Assembly (NCBI GenBank): GCA_002701395.1
Contig: NZVC01000047.1
Span: 1-53,761 of the forward strand
Length of the DNA: 53,761 nucleotides
From: Maritimibacter sp.
Lineage (GTDB): Bacteria; Pseudomonadota; Alphaproteobacteria; Rhodobacterales; Rhodobacteraceae
Direction of reading: 5' to 3'
Positions 9,042-17,346 of this stretch are shown piece after piece. How positions within the stretch are numbered: position 1 is the first letter of the stretch; every line of letters begins with the position of its first letter. Both the position numbers and the translations under genes were made by a program. The notes beneath the pieces were generated by a model. It was given only the letters and a program-made list of their open reading frames with translations. It was not told the DNA's origin and made no database searches.

Positions 9042-10229
9042 ATGCAGGAAACCTGGAGATGGTACGGAGAGCCGGACCCGATCCCGTTGGCCCATGTGCG
9101 CCAGACCGGCGCCACGGGCATCGTCACCGCGCTGCATCAGGTGCCGGACGGCACCGTCTGGCCCGAGGAAGAGATCCTCAAGCGCAAGGCGATGATCGAA
9201 GCGGCGGGCATGTCGTGGACGGTCTGCGAGTCGATCCCGATGGAGCAGTGCGTCAAAAGTGGTGGCAAGGGCGCGGCCGAGGCCGTGGGGCGCTGGAAAG
9301 ACACGCTGATGCGCGTGGGCCGGGCCGGTGTGCCGGTGGTCTGCTACAACTTCATGCCCGTGGTGGACTGGACCCGCACCGACCTGCGCTGGAAGGCGCC
9401 GGGCACCGGGCTGGCGCTGCGGTTCGAGATGGTGGATTTCGTGGCCTACGACGTGTTCGTCCTGAACCGTCCCGGCGCGTCCGACGACTATGATGCCGCA
9501 CTGGTGACCCGTGCCGAGGCGCGCGCGGCAGAGATGTCCGAGGACGAAAAGCTGCTGCTGGAAAAGAACGTCATCGCGGGCCTTCCGGGCGGCGCCTTGG
9601 TCCAGACGCGGGCGTCCATCGCGGCGCTGATCGACAGCTTCAAGGGCATCGACCGCGAAGCGATGCAGGGCAACCTGATCGCCTTCCTGCGTGAGGTCGT
9701 TCCGGTCGCGGAAGAGGCGGGCGTGCGGCTGGCCATCCACCCCGACGATCCGCCCATTTCGCTGTTCGGCCTGCCGCGCGTCGTTTCGACCCCGCAGGAC
9801 GTGCGCAACATCCTGTCGGCGGTCGACAGCCCGAACAACGGCATTACGCTGTGCACCGGATCTTACGGCGCGCGGGCCGACAACGATCTGACGGCGATGG
9901 CGCAGGAATTCGCCTCGCGCACCAACTTCGCCCACCTGCGCAATGTCACGGTGGAAGAAGACGGGTCCTTCTTCGAGGATGATCACCTTGAAGGGCGCGG
10001 TGACATGATCGCGATCATCGAGGCGCTGCTGCGCGAGGAACGGGCCGCCGCCGCCGAGGGACGCCGCCCGGACATCCCGATGCGGCCCGACCACGGTCAC
10101 CTGCTGGGCGACGACATCGATAAGGTCACGAACCCCGGCTACTCGTACAACGGTCGCCTCAAGGGGCTGGGAGAACTGCGCGGCATCATCCGAACCGTCT
10201 CGCGTCAGCTGGACGGGGAAGCCGCATGA
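9042..10229 (+). CDS. uxuA: mannonate dehydratase
   Basis: 395 residues, the normal length for UxuA, a TIM-barrel enzyme that needs Fe2+ or Mn2+ and converts D-mannonate to 2-keto-3-deoxy-D-gluconate. Recognisable segments are the N-terminal RWYGEPDPIPL, CYNFMPVVDWTRTDL near residue 105, AIHPDDPP near residue 233 and the C-terminal RPDHGHLLGDD. It starts at the base immediately after the uxuB stop, with AGGAGGGG of the uxuB end as ribosome site. It supplies the dehydration step of hexuronate breakdown; the KDG kinase and aldolase must lie elsewhere. Confidence 0.95.
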   Translation: MQETWRWYGEPDPIPLAHVRQTGATGIVTALHQVPDGTVWPEEEILKRKAMIEAAGMSWTVCESIPMEQCVKSGGKGAAEAVGRWKDTLMRVGRAGVPVVCYNFMPVVDWTRTDLRWKAPGTGLALRFEMVDFVAYDVFVLNRPGASDDYDAALVTRAEARAAEMSEDEKLLLEKNVIAGLPGGALVQTRASIAALIDSFKGIDREAMQGNLIAFLREVVPVAEEAGVRLAIHPDDPPISLFGLPRVVSTPQDVRNILSAVDSPNNGITLCTGSYGARADNDLTAMAQEFASRTNFAHLRNVTVEEDGSFFEDDHLEGRGDMIAIIEALLREERAAAAEGRRPDIPMRPDHGHLLGDDIDKVTNPGYSYNGRLKGLGELRGIIRTVSRQLDGEAA

Positions 10230-11215
10230 AGACGCGCAGACTTGGCAACACCGCGCTGAACCTGACCGAGCTGTCCTTCGGCGCGGCCCCGATCGGCAAC
10301 CTGTACCACCCGGTAGACCGCATTCAGGTGATGCAGGTGCTGGACACCGCATGGGATGCGGGCATCCGCTATTTCGACACCGCGCCTTACTATGGGCAGG
10401 GCCTGTCCGAGCGGCGGCTGGGCGATTACCTGCAGGGCAAACCGCGCGGCGACTTCGTGCTGTCGACCAAGGTTGGGCGGCTTTTGTCGCCGGTCACCGA
10501 CGGTCCGCTGCCCGACAATGGCTTTGTCGACGCGTTGCCGTTCAACGTGCGCTACGACTATTCCTACGACGGCATCATGCGGTCATGGGAAGACAGCCTG
10601 CAGCGGCTTGGCCTGCCCTCGGTCGATATCCTGTTCGTCCATGACCTTGAACCCGATACCTTCACCGGCGACGACTATGCCGCGCATCTGGAGACCTTCG
10701 CCAAAAGCGGCATCAAGGCGCTGGAGCAGCTGAAATCCGAAGGCTCCATCGGCGCTTACGGGCTGGGGGTGAACCAGGCCGAGGCCTGCGTCAACGTGAT
10801 GGAACGGGTCGGGCTGGACTGTCTGCTGATGGCCGGGCGCTATTCGCTTCTGGATCGTTCGGCCTGCACGCGGCTGATGGGCATGTGCGAGGACAGCGGC
10901 ACCGCGATGGTGGTGGGCGGCGTGTTTAACTCGGGCATCCTTGCCACCGGCGCGGTGCCGGGCGCGACGTTCAACTATACCGAGGCCTCCGACGAGGTGA
11001 TGGAACGGGTTCGCGGAATGCAGGCCGTGGCCGAGGCCCACGGGGTCACGCTGGCCAACGCGGCGTTGCAGTTCCCGCTGAAAAACCCGGTGGTGGCCAG
11101 CGTTCTGATCGGATCGTCGAAGCCGTCCAGCCTGACGCGGAACTTCGACACGTTCGCCGATCCGGTGCCCGACGCGCTGTGGCCCGAGATGGACGCGCTT
11201 GCGATCCACGGCTGA
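10226..11215 (+). CDS. aldo/keto reductase (aldose/L-fucose dehydrogenase type)
   Basis: 329 residues. The AKR catalytic tetrad can be seen: Asp and Tyr in FDTAPYYG near residue 50-56, Lys in STKVGR near residue 81 and His in FVHDLE. The length and the inserted segment around residues 95-115 resemble D-threo-aldose 1-dehydrogenase, L-fucose dehydrogenase and pyridoxal 4-dehydrogenase rather than small AKRs. The start overlaps the uxuA stop (ATGA), so it is translationally coupled. It probably oxidises the C1 of an aldose (or reduces an aldehyde) feeding the uxuAB branch; the exact sugar is unknown. Confidence 0.87.
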   Translation: MKTRRLGNTALNLTELSFGAAPIGNLYHPVDRIQVMQVLDTAWDAGIRYFDTAPYYGQGLSERRLGDYLQGKPRGDFVLSTKVGRLLSPVTDGPLPDNGFVDALPFNVRYDYSYDGIMRSWEDSLQRLGLPSVDILFVHDLEPDTFTGDDYAAHLETFAKSGIKALEQLKSEGSIGAYGLGVNQAEACVNVMERVGLDCLLMAGRYSLLDRSACTRLMGMCEDSGTAMVVGGVFNSGILATGAVPGATFNYTEASDEVMERVRGMQAVAEAHGVTLANAALQFPLKNPVVASVLIGSSKPSSLTRNFDTFADPVPDALWPEMDALAIHG

Positions 11216-11225
11216 TCGCTGTGCG

Positions 11226-12449
11226 TCAGCGGTGGCGCAGGTGGGGGATGACGTGCCTGCCGAAATCCGCGATGCCGCCGGGAAGCATCGGCGGCATCAC
11301 GTTGAACCCGTCGGCGGCGCCGTGGGCGATCCAGTCGTCCAGCGTCGCCGCGACCTCGTCGCCGGTGCCGACCAGCAGCAGGTGACCGTGCCCGGCGGCG
11401 AAGCGGTTCGCCATGTCGCGCAGGGTTAGCCCCCGGTCCTGTGCGTCCGCCACCAACAACCGCGCCCGAGAGTTGCTGAACGCGTTGTCGCGCAGGTCCT
11501 CGCGCCGGTGCGCGAAGGGGGCGTCGGGATCGTCGCCTGACAGGTCCAGCCCGATGAACCGCGCCAGCTTTGTCAGGATGTGCTGCTGCCCGACAAGATC
11601 CGACAACTCGGCCAGTTGCGCCTCGGCTTCGGCCCGCGTGTCGGCCACGAAGGGCACGACGCCGGGCAGCACCGCCACCGCGTCGGGGTCGCGCCCGGCG
11701 CTGGCGGCAAGGGCGCGCACCTCGTCCCGGAACGCGCGGGCGCTGTCCCGGTCGTTCTGGACCGTGAACACCTGATCGGCATGGCGCGCCGCGAAGGCGC
11801 GGCCCTTGGCCGACGATCCGGCCTGCGCAAGCACCGGCCGTCCATACGGCGCGGGCGACAGGTTGACCGTCCCGTCCAGCCGCCCGAAGCGGCCTTCGCG
11901 GCGGACCGGCTGCGGCGCGGCGGTCAGCCATCGCGCGCCGTCCTTGTCCGCCACCCGGTCGATGCCGTCCCACGCGGACCACAGCGCCTGCACCGCCTCG
12001 ACCACCTCTTGGGCGATCTCGTACCGGGTGTCGGTCGGCGGCATCGCGTCCCAGCCGAAGGTCGTGGCCTCTTGCGGGTAGGACGACGTGACGATGTTCC
12101 ACCCCGCGCGCCCGCCGCTCAGGTGGTGCAGGCTGAGGATGCGGCGGGCAAGGTGGAACGGATGGTTGAAGCTGGTCGAGGCGGTGCCGGTCAGCCTCAG
12201 CCGCGTCGTCGCCGCCGCCAGTGCCGCGAGAACCATGAACGGGTCCAGCGTTTCGGACGGGTGCAGGTCGGGGTGGTCCTGCAGGCACAGGATGTCGCCA
12301 AGAAACAGCCCGTCGAAGCCGCCGGCTTCCGCGTCGCGGGCGCAGGCGGTCCAGTGCGCCAGGTCCAGCGGCGCGGTCGCCCGCACCGCCGGATGCCGCC
12401 ACGCGGCCTCGTGACTGCCGTGGCCGAACAGGACGGCGTTCAGGATCAT
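11226..12449 (-). CDS. LLM-class flavin-dependent monooxygenase (NtaA/SnaA/DszA family)
   Basis: 407 residues of the bacterial luciferase fold. Recognisable family segments are FDGLFLGD near residue 43, TASTSFNHPFHLAR near residue 83, LSGGRAGWNIVTS near residue 107 and LAQAGSS followed by GRAFAA. Enzymes of this subgroup use FMNH2 and O2, supplied by a separate reductase, to cleave C-N or C-S bonds (nitrilotriacetate, pristinamycin, dibenzothiophene sulfone). The start ATG at 12449 overlaps the stop of the preceding binding-protein gene by ATGA, placing it as the last gene of the TPP-riboswitch operon. A role in salvaging a thiamine or pyrimidine derivative follows from context, not from the fold. 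Confidence 0.88.
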   Translation of the reverse strand: MILNAVLFGHGSHEAAWRHPAVRATAPLDLAHWTACARDAEAGGFDGLFLGDILCLQDHPDLHPSETLDPFMVLAALAAATTRLRLTGTASTSFNHPFHLARRILSLHHLSGGRAGWNIVTSSYPQEATTFGWDAMPPTDTRYEIAQEVVEAVQALWSAWDGIDRVADKDGARWLTAAPQPVRREGRFGRLDGTVNLSPAPYGRPVLAQAGSSAKGRAFAARHADQVFTVQNDRDSARAFRDEVRALAASAGRDPDAVAVLPGVVPFVADTRAEAEAQLAELSDLVGQQHILTKLARFIGLDLSGDDPDAPFAHRREDLRDNAFSNSRARLLVADAQDRGLTLRDMANRFAAGHGHLLLVGTGDEVAATLDDWIAHGAADGFNVMPPMLPGGIADFGRHVIPHLRHR

Positions 12450-13426
12450 TGATCCATCCAGCCTTGGTCGTACCAGTCCGCCACGCTGCCGGGCCAGTCC
12501 AGCGGCAGACCGTCCGTGCCCTTCAGGACGCCGCTGTCGAAGAGGAACTTCGCCATCCGCGCGACGCGCTCGGGGTCGATGGCGCCGACGGGCGTGTCGC
12601 CATCGGTCAGGAACCCGCCCTCGACGATCGCCTGCATCGAGCCTTCGACCAGCGCCGCGTTCGGGAAGTCTCCGGCGGCGATCATCAGTTCGGCCGCGGC
12701 GTCGGGGTTCGCGGCGGCCCATTCGTAACCATGCTGCGTCGCCTGCATGAACCGCGCCACGATGTCGGCGTGGTCGCCGAGGTAATCGCTGCGGGTTCCG
12801 ATATAGCCGTTCTGCTGGTCCGGGATGCCGTAGTCTGCGTAGGTGAAGGACGCCTGGTCGCGGCCCAGCAATTCGCTGTTCACGCCCTCCCACGTTGCGA
12901 CCTCCAGCGTGAAGTCGACCGCGCCGGTGGCGAGTGCTTCATAGGCGCCGGTGCCCAGCGTGACGGTGTCATAGACCGGATCGCCGCCGTCGGTCTCGAT
13001 CATGGTGGATATCAGCGCGTGCTCCCAGTCGCTGCCGAACCCGGCATAGATCTTGCCCGACAGGTCGGCGGGCCGGGTGATCGCCGCGTTGTCGGCACCG
13101 TAGACCAGCCGCCCCGTTTCGTGCTGCATGGTCACCCACAGGGCCACAAGGTCGGCGCCGCCCGCGCGTGCGCTCATGAACCCGAGCGAGGTCATATAGG
13201 CGAAATCCGCCGCGCCCGCCGCCAACAGCGCGGTCGAGCTGGTGTCGGAATAGGGCAGGATGTCCACCTCTAGCCCGGCGTCCTCGTACAGGCCCCGGTC
13301 GCGGGCGGCGATCAGGCCGACGTGGTTGGTGTTCAGCGTCCAGTCCAGCGCGATGGTCACGGGGTCCTGCGCCAGCGCGGCGGCAGGGGCCGACAGGGCG
13401 GCGAGGGTCAGCAGGGTGCGGATCAT
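12446..13426 (-). CDS. thiY: thiamine-precursor ABC importer binding protein (NMT1/THI5-like)
   Basis: 326 residues with a signal peptide (MIRTLLTLAALSAPAAALA, cleavage before QDP). The mature start VTIALDWTLNTNHVGL is characteristic of the NMT1/THI5-like binding proteins, whose member ThiY binds formylaminopyrimidine, a thiamine breakdown product. ATG 13426 is preceded by GGAGGAG and overlaps the stop of the upstream ATPase gene (ATGA). Its position in a TPP-riboswitch operon with a YkoF homologue supports a pyrimidine or thiamine-related ligand over sulfonates or nitriles, which related binding proteins carry. Confidence 0.87.
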   Translation of the reverse strand: MIRTLLTLAALSAPAAALAQDPVTIALDWTLNTNHVGLIAARDRGLYEDAGLEVDILPYSDTSSTALLAAGAADFAYMTSLGFMSARAGGADLVALWVTMQHETGRLVYGADNAAITRPADLSGKIYAGFGSDWEHALISTMIETDGGDPVYDTVTLGTGAYEALATGAVDFTLEVATWEGVNSELLGRDQASFTYADYGIPDQQNGYIGTRSDYLGDHADIVARFMQATQHGYEWAAANPDAAAELMIAAGDFPNAALVEGSMQAIVEGGFLTDGDTPVGAIDPERVARMAKFLFDSGVLKGTDGLPLDWPGSVADWYDQGWMDQ

Positions 13427-14163
13427 GAGGTCTCCTCCAGCAACAGGGTTCTGAGTGTCGATCGTGTGTCGGCCAGCGCGGCCTCGGTCCGGGCGGCGCG
13501 GGGCGTGGTCAGGGGAATGTCCGCGACGATGCGGCCGGGCCGGGCGGACATGACAAGGATACGGTCGGCCATCTGCGTGGCCTCGTGCAGGTCGTGGGTG
13601 ACCATCAGCACGCCGCGCGGGGTGTCGGTCAGGCGGGCGCACAGCCAGTCCTGCATCCGCAGGCGCGTCACCGCGTCCAGCGCCGAGAACGGTTCGTCCA
13701 GCAGGATGAACCGGGTGTCCTGCACGATGGTGCGCAGGAAGGCGGCGCGCTGGCGCATCCCGCCGGACAGCTCTGACGGGAACCGATCCTCGCATCCCGA
13801 CAGGCCGAACGGCGCGAACAGCGGCGCGGTGCGGGCGCGGGCGGCGCGGCGTGACTGCCCGCGCATCTCCAGCCCAAGCCCCGCGTTCTCGGCCACGGTC
13901 AACCACGGGAACAGCGCGTCCTGCTGCGGCTGATAGGCCAGCGCGGCATCCGGCGGGTTCAGCGGGGCGCCGTCGCGGGTGGCCGTGCCGCGCGCTTCGA
14001 GCGCCGGATCAAGTATGCCCGCCAGCCATTTGATCACGGACGTTTTTCCGCAACCGGACGGGCCGATCAAGCAGGTGATTCCGTCGGGGGCGACCGTCAG
14101 CGACAGCGCGTCGATCAGGACCGCGTCGCCGGCGCGGATCGTCAGGTCGTCAATCCGCAGCAT
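13423..14163 (-). CDS. thiZ: ABC importer ATPase of the thiamine-precursor transporter
   Basis: 246 residues, single nucleotide-binding domain. Walker A is GPSGCGKTS near residue 34, the Q-loop YQPQQD near residue 78, the signature LSGGMRQRAAF near residue 130 and Walker B FILLDEPFSALD. This is the SsuB/TauB/ThiZ-type ATPase. It overlaps both neighbours: 14 bases with the permease gene and 4 bases with the binding-protein gene, so the three are translated together. Confidence 0.9.
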   Translation of the reverse strand: MLRIDDLTIRAGDAVLIDALSLTVAPDGITCLIGPSGCGKTSVIKWLAGILDPALEARGTATRDGAPLNPPDAALAYQPQQDALFPWLTVAENAGLGLEMRGQSRRAARARTAPLFAPFGLSGCEDRFPSELSGGMRQRAAFLRTIVQDTRFILLDEPFSALDAVTRLRMQDWLCARLTDTPRGVLMVTHDLHEATQMADRILVMSARPGRIVADIPLTTPRAARTEAALADTRSTLRTLLLEETS

Positions 14164-14917
14164 CGGCGCCTACGCGAAACCGGCGGGCCGTCAGGCGGTC
14201 GGCCAAGTGCAGCGCGCCCAGCAGGCACAGCGTCAGCACCGCCGACACCACCACGCCCGCCAGCACAAGGTCGGCGCGGAAGTTGTTCTTGGCGGTCAGG
14301 ATGTAGATGCCGATCCCGCGCCGCGCGCCCGCGTACTCCGCGAAGATCGTCGCGACGATGGCATAGGTCGCCGAGATGCGAAGCCCCGCGAAGAACGAGG
14401 GGCGCGCGACCGGCAGGATCACCCGCCGGAACACGCGGCCCCTTCCGGCGCCCATCGAGGTCAGCAGGTCCACGTAGGCGCGGGGCGCACGGGCGTAGCC
14501 CGACAGCAGGCTGACGAGGATCGGGAAAAAGGTGACAAGGATCACCAGCAGCACCTTCGGCAGGAGTCCGAACCCGAACCAAAGGATCATCAGCGGCGCG
14601 AGTGCCACCAGCGGCACCGTCTGGCTGGCGACCAGCAGCGGCATCAGCCCGCGCCGAAGCCACGGCACGAAGTGCAGCGCGACCGAGGCGGCGCAGGCGA
14701 AGCTCACCGAAAGCGCGAACCCCAGCGCGGCGACGGCGATGGTGCTGACCGCGTGGCGCAGGATCTCGGCCCGTTCCACGACCAATGCGCGCATCACACC
14801 GCTGGGCGGTGGCAGCACCAGCGGCGACACCTGCGCAAGGCGGCAATAGGTCTCCCACGCGGCCAGCAGAAGGACCGCGAAGACAAGGGCGGGCGGGATA
14901 CGCGTAACGGCGGACAT
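14150..14917 (-). CDS. thiX: ABC importer permease of the thiamine-precursor transporter
   Basis: 255 residues with about six membrane segments and the binding-protein-dependent transport signature around residues 190-205 (EYAGARRGIGIYI), which contacts the ATPase. The fold and length match SsuC/ThiX-type permeases. It follows the YkoF-like gene by about 50 bases and overlaps the ATPase gene. With the YkoF homologue and TPP riboswitch, the simplest role is inner-membrane passage of hydroxymethylpyrimidine, formylaminopyrimidine or thiamine. Confidence 0.9.
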   Translation of the reverse strand: MSAVTRIPPALVFAVLLLAAWETYCRLAQVSPLVLPPPSGVMRALVVERAEILRHAVSTIAVAALGFALSVSFACAASVALHFVPWLRRGLMPLLVASQTVPLVALAPLMILWFGFGLLPKVLLVILVTFFPILVSLLSGYARAPRAYVDLLTSMGAGRGRVFRRVILPVARPSFFAGLRISATYAIVATIFAEYAGARRGIGIYILTAKNNFRADLVLAGVVVSAVLTLCLLGALHLADRLTARRFRVGADAAD

Positions 14918-14969
14918 GACGGCTCCGGGCGCGCGGACGCCGCACGGCGCCGCGCGTGACAGGGCGGGA

Positions 14970-15581
14970 TCAGCGCAGGCTGGGCGAGTTGGCCGAAGCG
15001 GTCAGGTCGATGGTGACGTGACCCTCTGCCGGTCCGAAGCGCAGGAACGCCTGCCGGACCGTCTCGAACACCGCGCCGGCGTCGCCGCGCAGCCGGGTGC
15101 AGAAGTTCTTGGACCTCAGGAAGGTGCCGGACGCCTTCAGGAAGTCGATGCAGCCATAGATCTCGTCCATGTGCCGGTCCTGACCCAGCACGTACAACGA
15201 GAACTGCACGTCGATGCCGACGCCGGTGACCGGCGCATCGGCCACCGCCGCGCGCGCCTCGGCCTGCCGCTGGTCAAGCGGCTGATGCTGCGCGCGGGTC
15301 AGCGTCTCGCACCGGCAGGTCGGGTCGTCGGGCTCGCCGGGACAGCCGCGCGACAGCGTCACGTGCATCGTGACGTGCTCGGGGCGCCGGGCGGCGGCGG
15401 CGAACAGGTCGCGGATCGCGTCCAGCAGCGGACCGGGCGCGCCGACCATCAGGGTCGACATGTCGTCCGTTTCGATCCGCAGATCGTTTCTGTAGGGATC
15501 CAGACCTTTCAGCCCGGTGAGGATGACATCCACGAAATCGGACGTCATCGGATAAAGAGACACTTGCGCGCCAATGAACAT
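14970..15581 (-). CDS. ykoF: YkoF-like thiamine/hydroxymethylpyrimidine-binding protein
   Basis: 203 residues built from two similar alpha/beta halves: the N-terminal half opens with GAQVSLYPM and the second half with GIDVQFSLYVLG near residue 122, each followed by a conserved helix and CxR-type segment (CRCET, FCTRL). This tandem arrangement is the YkoF family, dimeric proteins that bind thiamine or HMP and occur with YkoEDC or ThiXYZ transporters. No signal peptide is present. It is the first gene behind the TPP riboswitch; its ribosome binding site is inside the 3' end of the aptamer. Its role is thought to be ligand capture on the cytoplasmic side. Confidence 0.85.
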   Translation of the reverse strand: MFIGAQVSLYPMTSDFVDVILTGLKGLDPYRNDLRIETDDMSTLMVGAPGPLLDAIRDLFAAAARRPEHVTMHVTLSRGCPGEPDDPTCRCETLTRAQHQPLDQRQAEARAAVADAPVTGVGIDVQFSLYVLGQDRHMDEIYGCIDFLKASGTFLRSKNFCTRLRGDAGAVFETVRQAFLRFGPAEGHVTIDLTASANSPSLR

Positions 15582-15583
15582 AA

Positions 15584-15676
15584 GACCCTCGCTCCGCTGG
15601 CATGACCCAGATCAGCTGTGAAGGGTTCGCGCGTCGTCGCGCATCTCAGCCCCGCTCGGGGCACCCCTGGTGACGT
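15584..15676 (-). promoter_or_regulatory. TPP (thiamine pyrophosphate) riboswitch
   Basis: Reading the minus strand, the aptamer shows the conserved blocks in order: AGGGGTGCC, GGGCTGAGAT, GAACCCTT, CTGATCTGG and CCAGCGGAG. The stems are strong, including GCGCG/CGCGC in the variable P3a-like arm. The aptamer ends three bases before the ATG of the YkoF-like gene, and the GGAG that would bind the ribosome is part of the conserved CAGCGGAG block. TPP binding should therefore hide the ribosome site directly, switching off the five-gene uptake operon at translation when thiamine is plentiful. Confidence 0.95.
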
Positions 15677-15824
15677 GCGCGCAGGCTGTTCGATCGCACG
15701 GAGATTGTCAACGACCCCTCGTAGGTCGGTCATGCCCCCGTTGTCCGAGCGTGGTCAGCGCCGTCCGCAACGATGTTTTTAACGTCGCAACCGGAGCTTG
15801 AGTTGTGAACGAGCGTGGGTTACA

Positions 15825-15856
15825 GTTTTCGAGAACTGAGGTTCATATATGAGAAC
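15825..15856. promoter_or_regulatory. probable IclR operator upstream of sulfatase
   Basis: The stretch contains GTTTTCGAGAAC (15825-15836, near palindrome) and GTTCATATATGAGAAC (15841-15856), the latter built on the perfect core TCATATATGA. TTCATATNTGA recurs between the IclR gene and its divergent operon (19697-19708), which suggests that the same regulator binds both places. A further TTGTGAAC half-site lies at 15803-15810. Confidence 0.5.
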
Positions 15857-15879
15857 TTGCCGGAAGGAGGAGTCTGGCG

Positions 15880-17337
15880 ATGGCTCGGAACATTCTTTGG
15901 ATCATGGCGGACGAGCTTCGTGCGTCATCGCTTGGCTGCTATGCGGGCGACGCTGGCAGTCCCGGCTGGGACCGTGCGGCGACCCCGCACATCGACGCAT
16001 TGGCGGCGGGCGGCGTCCGGTTTTCGCGGCACTGGTGCAACTCACCGGCCTGCGTGCCGTCGCGCTGTTCCATGCTAACCGCGCAGCCGCCCGAGCGGAC
16101 GGGGATCTATTCGAACGAAGGCGCGTGGAAAAGCTATCCGGTCCTCAGGATCGCGCGGACCTTTCCCGAACATTTCGCAGACATGGGCTATCGCACGGCG
16201 AACATCGGCAAGGCGCACCTGCCGTCCGGATACGCGGCGTGGCAAGACAGCGATACACGCGGCAGCGGGATGAACATTTTCGCGCAAGCCGTTGGCAGCG
16301 AGGCGTTACAGGCCATCGTGCCGCGTGGGATTCCGTCGCCGGTCGGCGGGCGGTTCCCGGATGACGTGGCCTATCCGCCCGAGGCGGTGACAGACGCGGC
16401 GCTGCGATGGCTCAATGCGGCACCGGCGGGGGACGGGCCTTTCCTGCTGCGGGTGTCGTACCTTCAGCCGCACACCCCGGTGCTTCCCCCGGACAGTTAC
16501 CGGGCCCGCTACCACGCGGCGGATTTTCCCGGACACGACCTGCCCGCGGGCACCCCAAGCCGGTACGAGACGCTGTTCGCAGAGGCGGTCGGCGGGCCAG
16601 AGCTGAGCCAGGCGCAGATGCAGCAGGCCCAGGCAGATTACGCGGCGCTGGTGACATGGCTGGACGATCAGGTCGGCCGGTTGATCGGGGCGCTGGATGA
16701 GGCGGGGCTGGGATCGGACACCGTGGTGGTGCTGAACGCGGATCACGGGGCGTCGCTGGGCGAGGGCGGCTTGCTGGCCAAGGTGGTCCACGCGCCGCAG
16801 TCTCAGCGGATACCCCTGATCGTGCGTGCGCCGGGCCTGCCTGCGGGCACGGTGCGGAATGACGCGTCCGAGGCGCTGGACCTTGCGCGCACCCTGTCCG
16901 GGCTGGCGGGGATCGCGCCGGACCCGGAGTTCGCCGGGTGCGACCTGTTCGACGATCCGCCAGAGCGCGACGTGTTCTCGGTGATCGGGCAGGGGCACGC
17001 GGGTGCCGCGGCCTCTTCGGCGGCACAGGTCGGCGGCTGGCCGGATGGCCGGGGATGGCCCCGGCGCGCCTGCATTCGCAGCGGAAGGTGGCGGTTCGAT
17101 ATGAACGTCCGGCAGGACGGCGGTCACGTGCTTGCGGAAAACGAGGACCCCTTTCTGTGCGACACCGCAGCCGATCCGTTCGAGCGTTACAATCTGGCGG
17201 CCGACCCGGCCCATGCGGCGCGGGTCGCTCGGTTTCGCGGGATACTGCTGGACCGCGCGGCAGGTGCGCTGGAGCCGGCCTTCGTTCCGGCCTTTTCGGC
17301 AGAGGAGGTGGGCGAGTTCGCGCCACCGAAGATGTAG
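15880..17337 (+). CDS. Cys-type sulfatase (family S1), cytoplasmic
   Basis: 485 residues, arylsulfatase superfamily. The N-terminal strand ILWIMADEL supplies the metal aspartate, the activation site CVPSR (Cys58) becomes formylglycine, NIGKAHL near residue 108 gives catalytic Lys and His, and NADHGASLGEG near residue 286 completes the calcium/active site. There is no signal peptide: the first catalytic strand begins at residue 4, so the enzyme works in the cytoplasm on an imported sulfate ester. The start has GGAAGGAGG. It is followed by a Gfo/Idh oxidoreductase and a rhamnose-mutarotase homologue, so a sulfated 6-deoxysugar is the favoured substrate. Confidence 0.92.
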   Translation: MARNILWIMADELRASSLGCYAGDAGSPGWDRAATPHIDALAAGGVRFSRHWCNSPACVPSRCSMLTAQPPERTGIYSNEGAWKSYPVLRIARTFPEHFADMGYRTANIGKAHLPSGYAAWQDSDTRGSGMNIFAQAVGSEALQAIVPRGIPSPVGGRFPDDVAYPPEAVTDAALRWLNAAPAGDGPFLLRVSYLQPHTPVLPPDSYRARYHAADFPGHDLPAGTPSRYETLFAEAVGGPELSQAQMQQAQADYAALVTWLDDQVGRLIGALDEAGLGSDTVVVLNADHGASLGEGGLLAKVVHAPQSQRIPLIVRAPGLPAGTVRNDASEALDLARTLSGLAGIAPDPEFAGCDLFDDPPERDVFSVIGQGHAGAAASSAAQVGGWPDGRGWPRRACIRSGRWRFDMNVRQDGGHVLAENEDPFLCDTAADPFERYNLAADPAHAARVARFRGILLDRAAGALEPAFVPAFSAEEVGEFAPPKM

Positions 17338-17346
17338 GGAAACGAC

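Noticed and set aside
7515..10352. 945-codon open frame on the minus strand
   Set aside because: It is antisense to the SDR end, uxuB, uxuA and AKR genes, whose products have clear family motifs; long antisense frames are common in high-GC DNA and this one shows no domain.
12450..12893. N-terminal extension of the LLM monooxygenase frame
   Set aside because: It lies inside the binding-protein gene in another frame; ATG 12449 overlapping the stop gives a normal family length.
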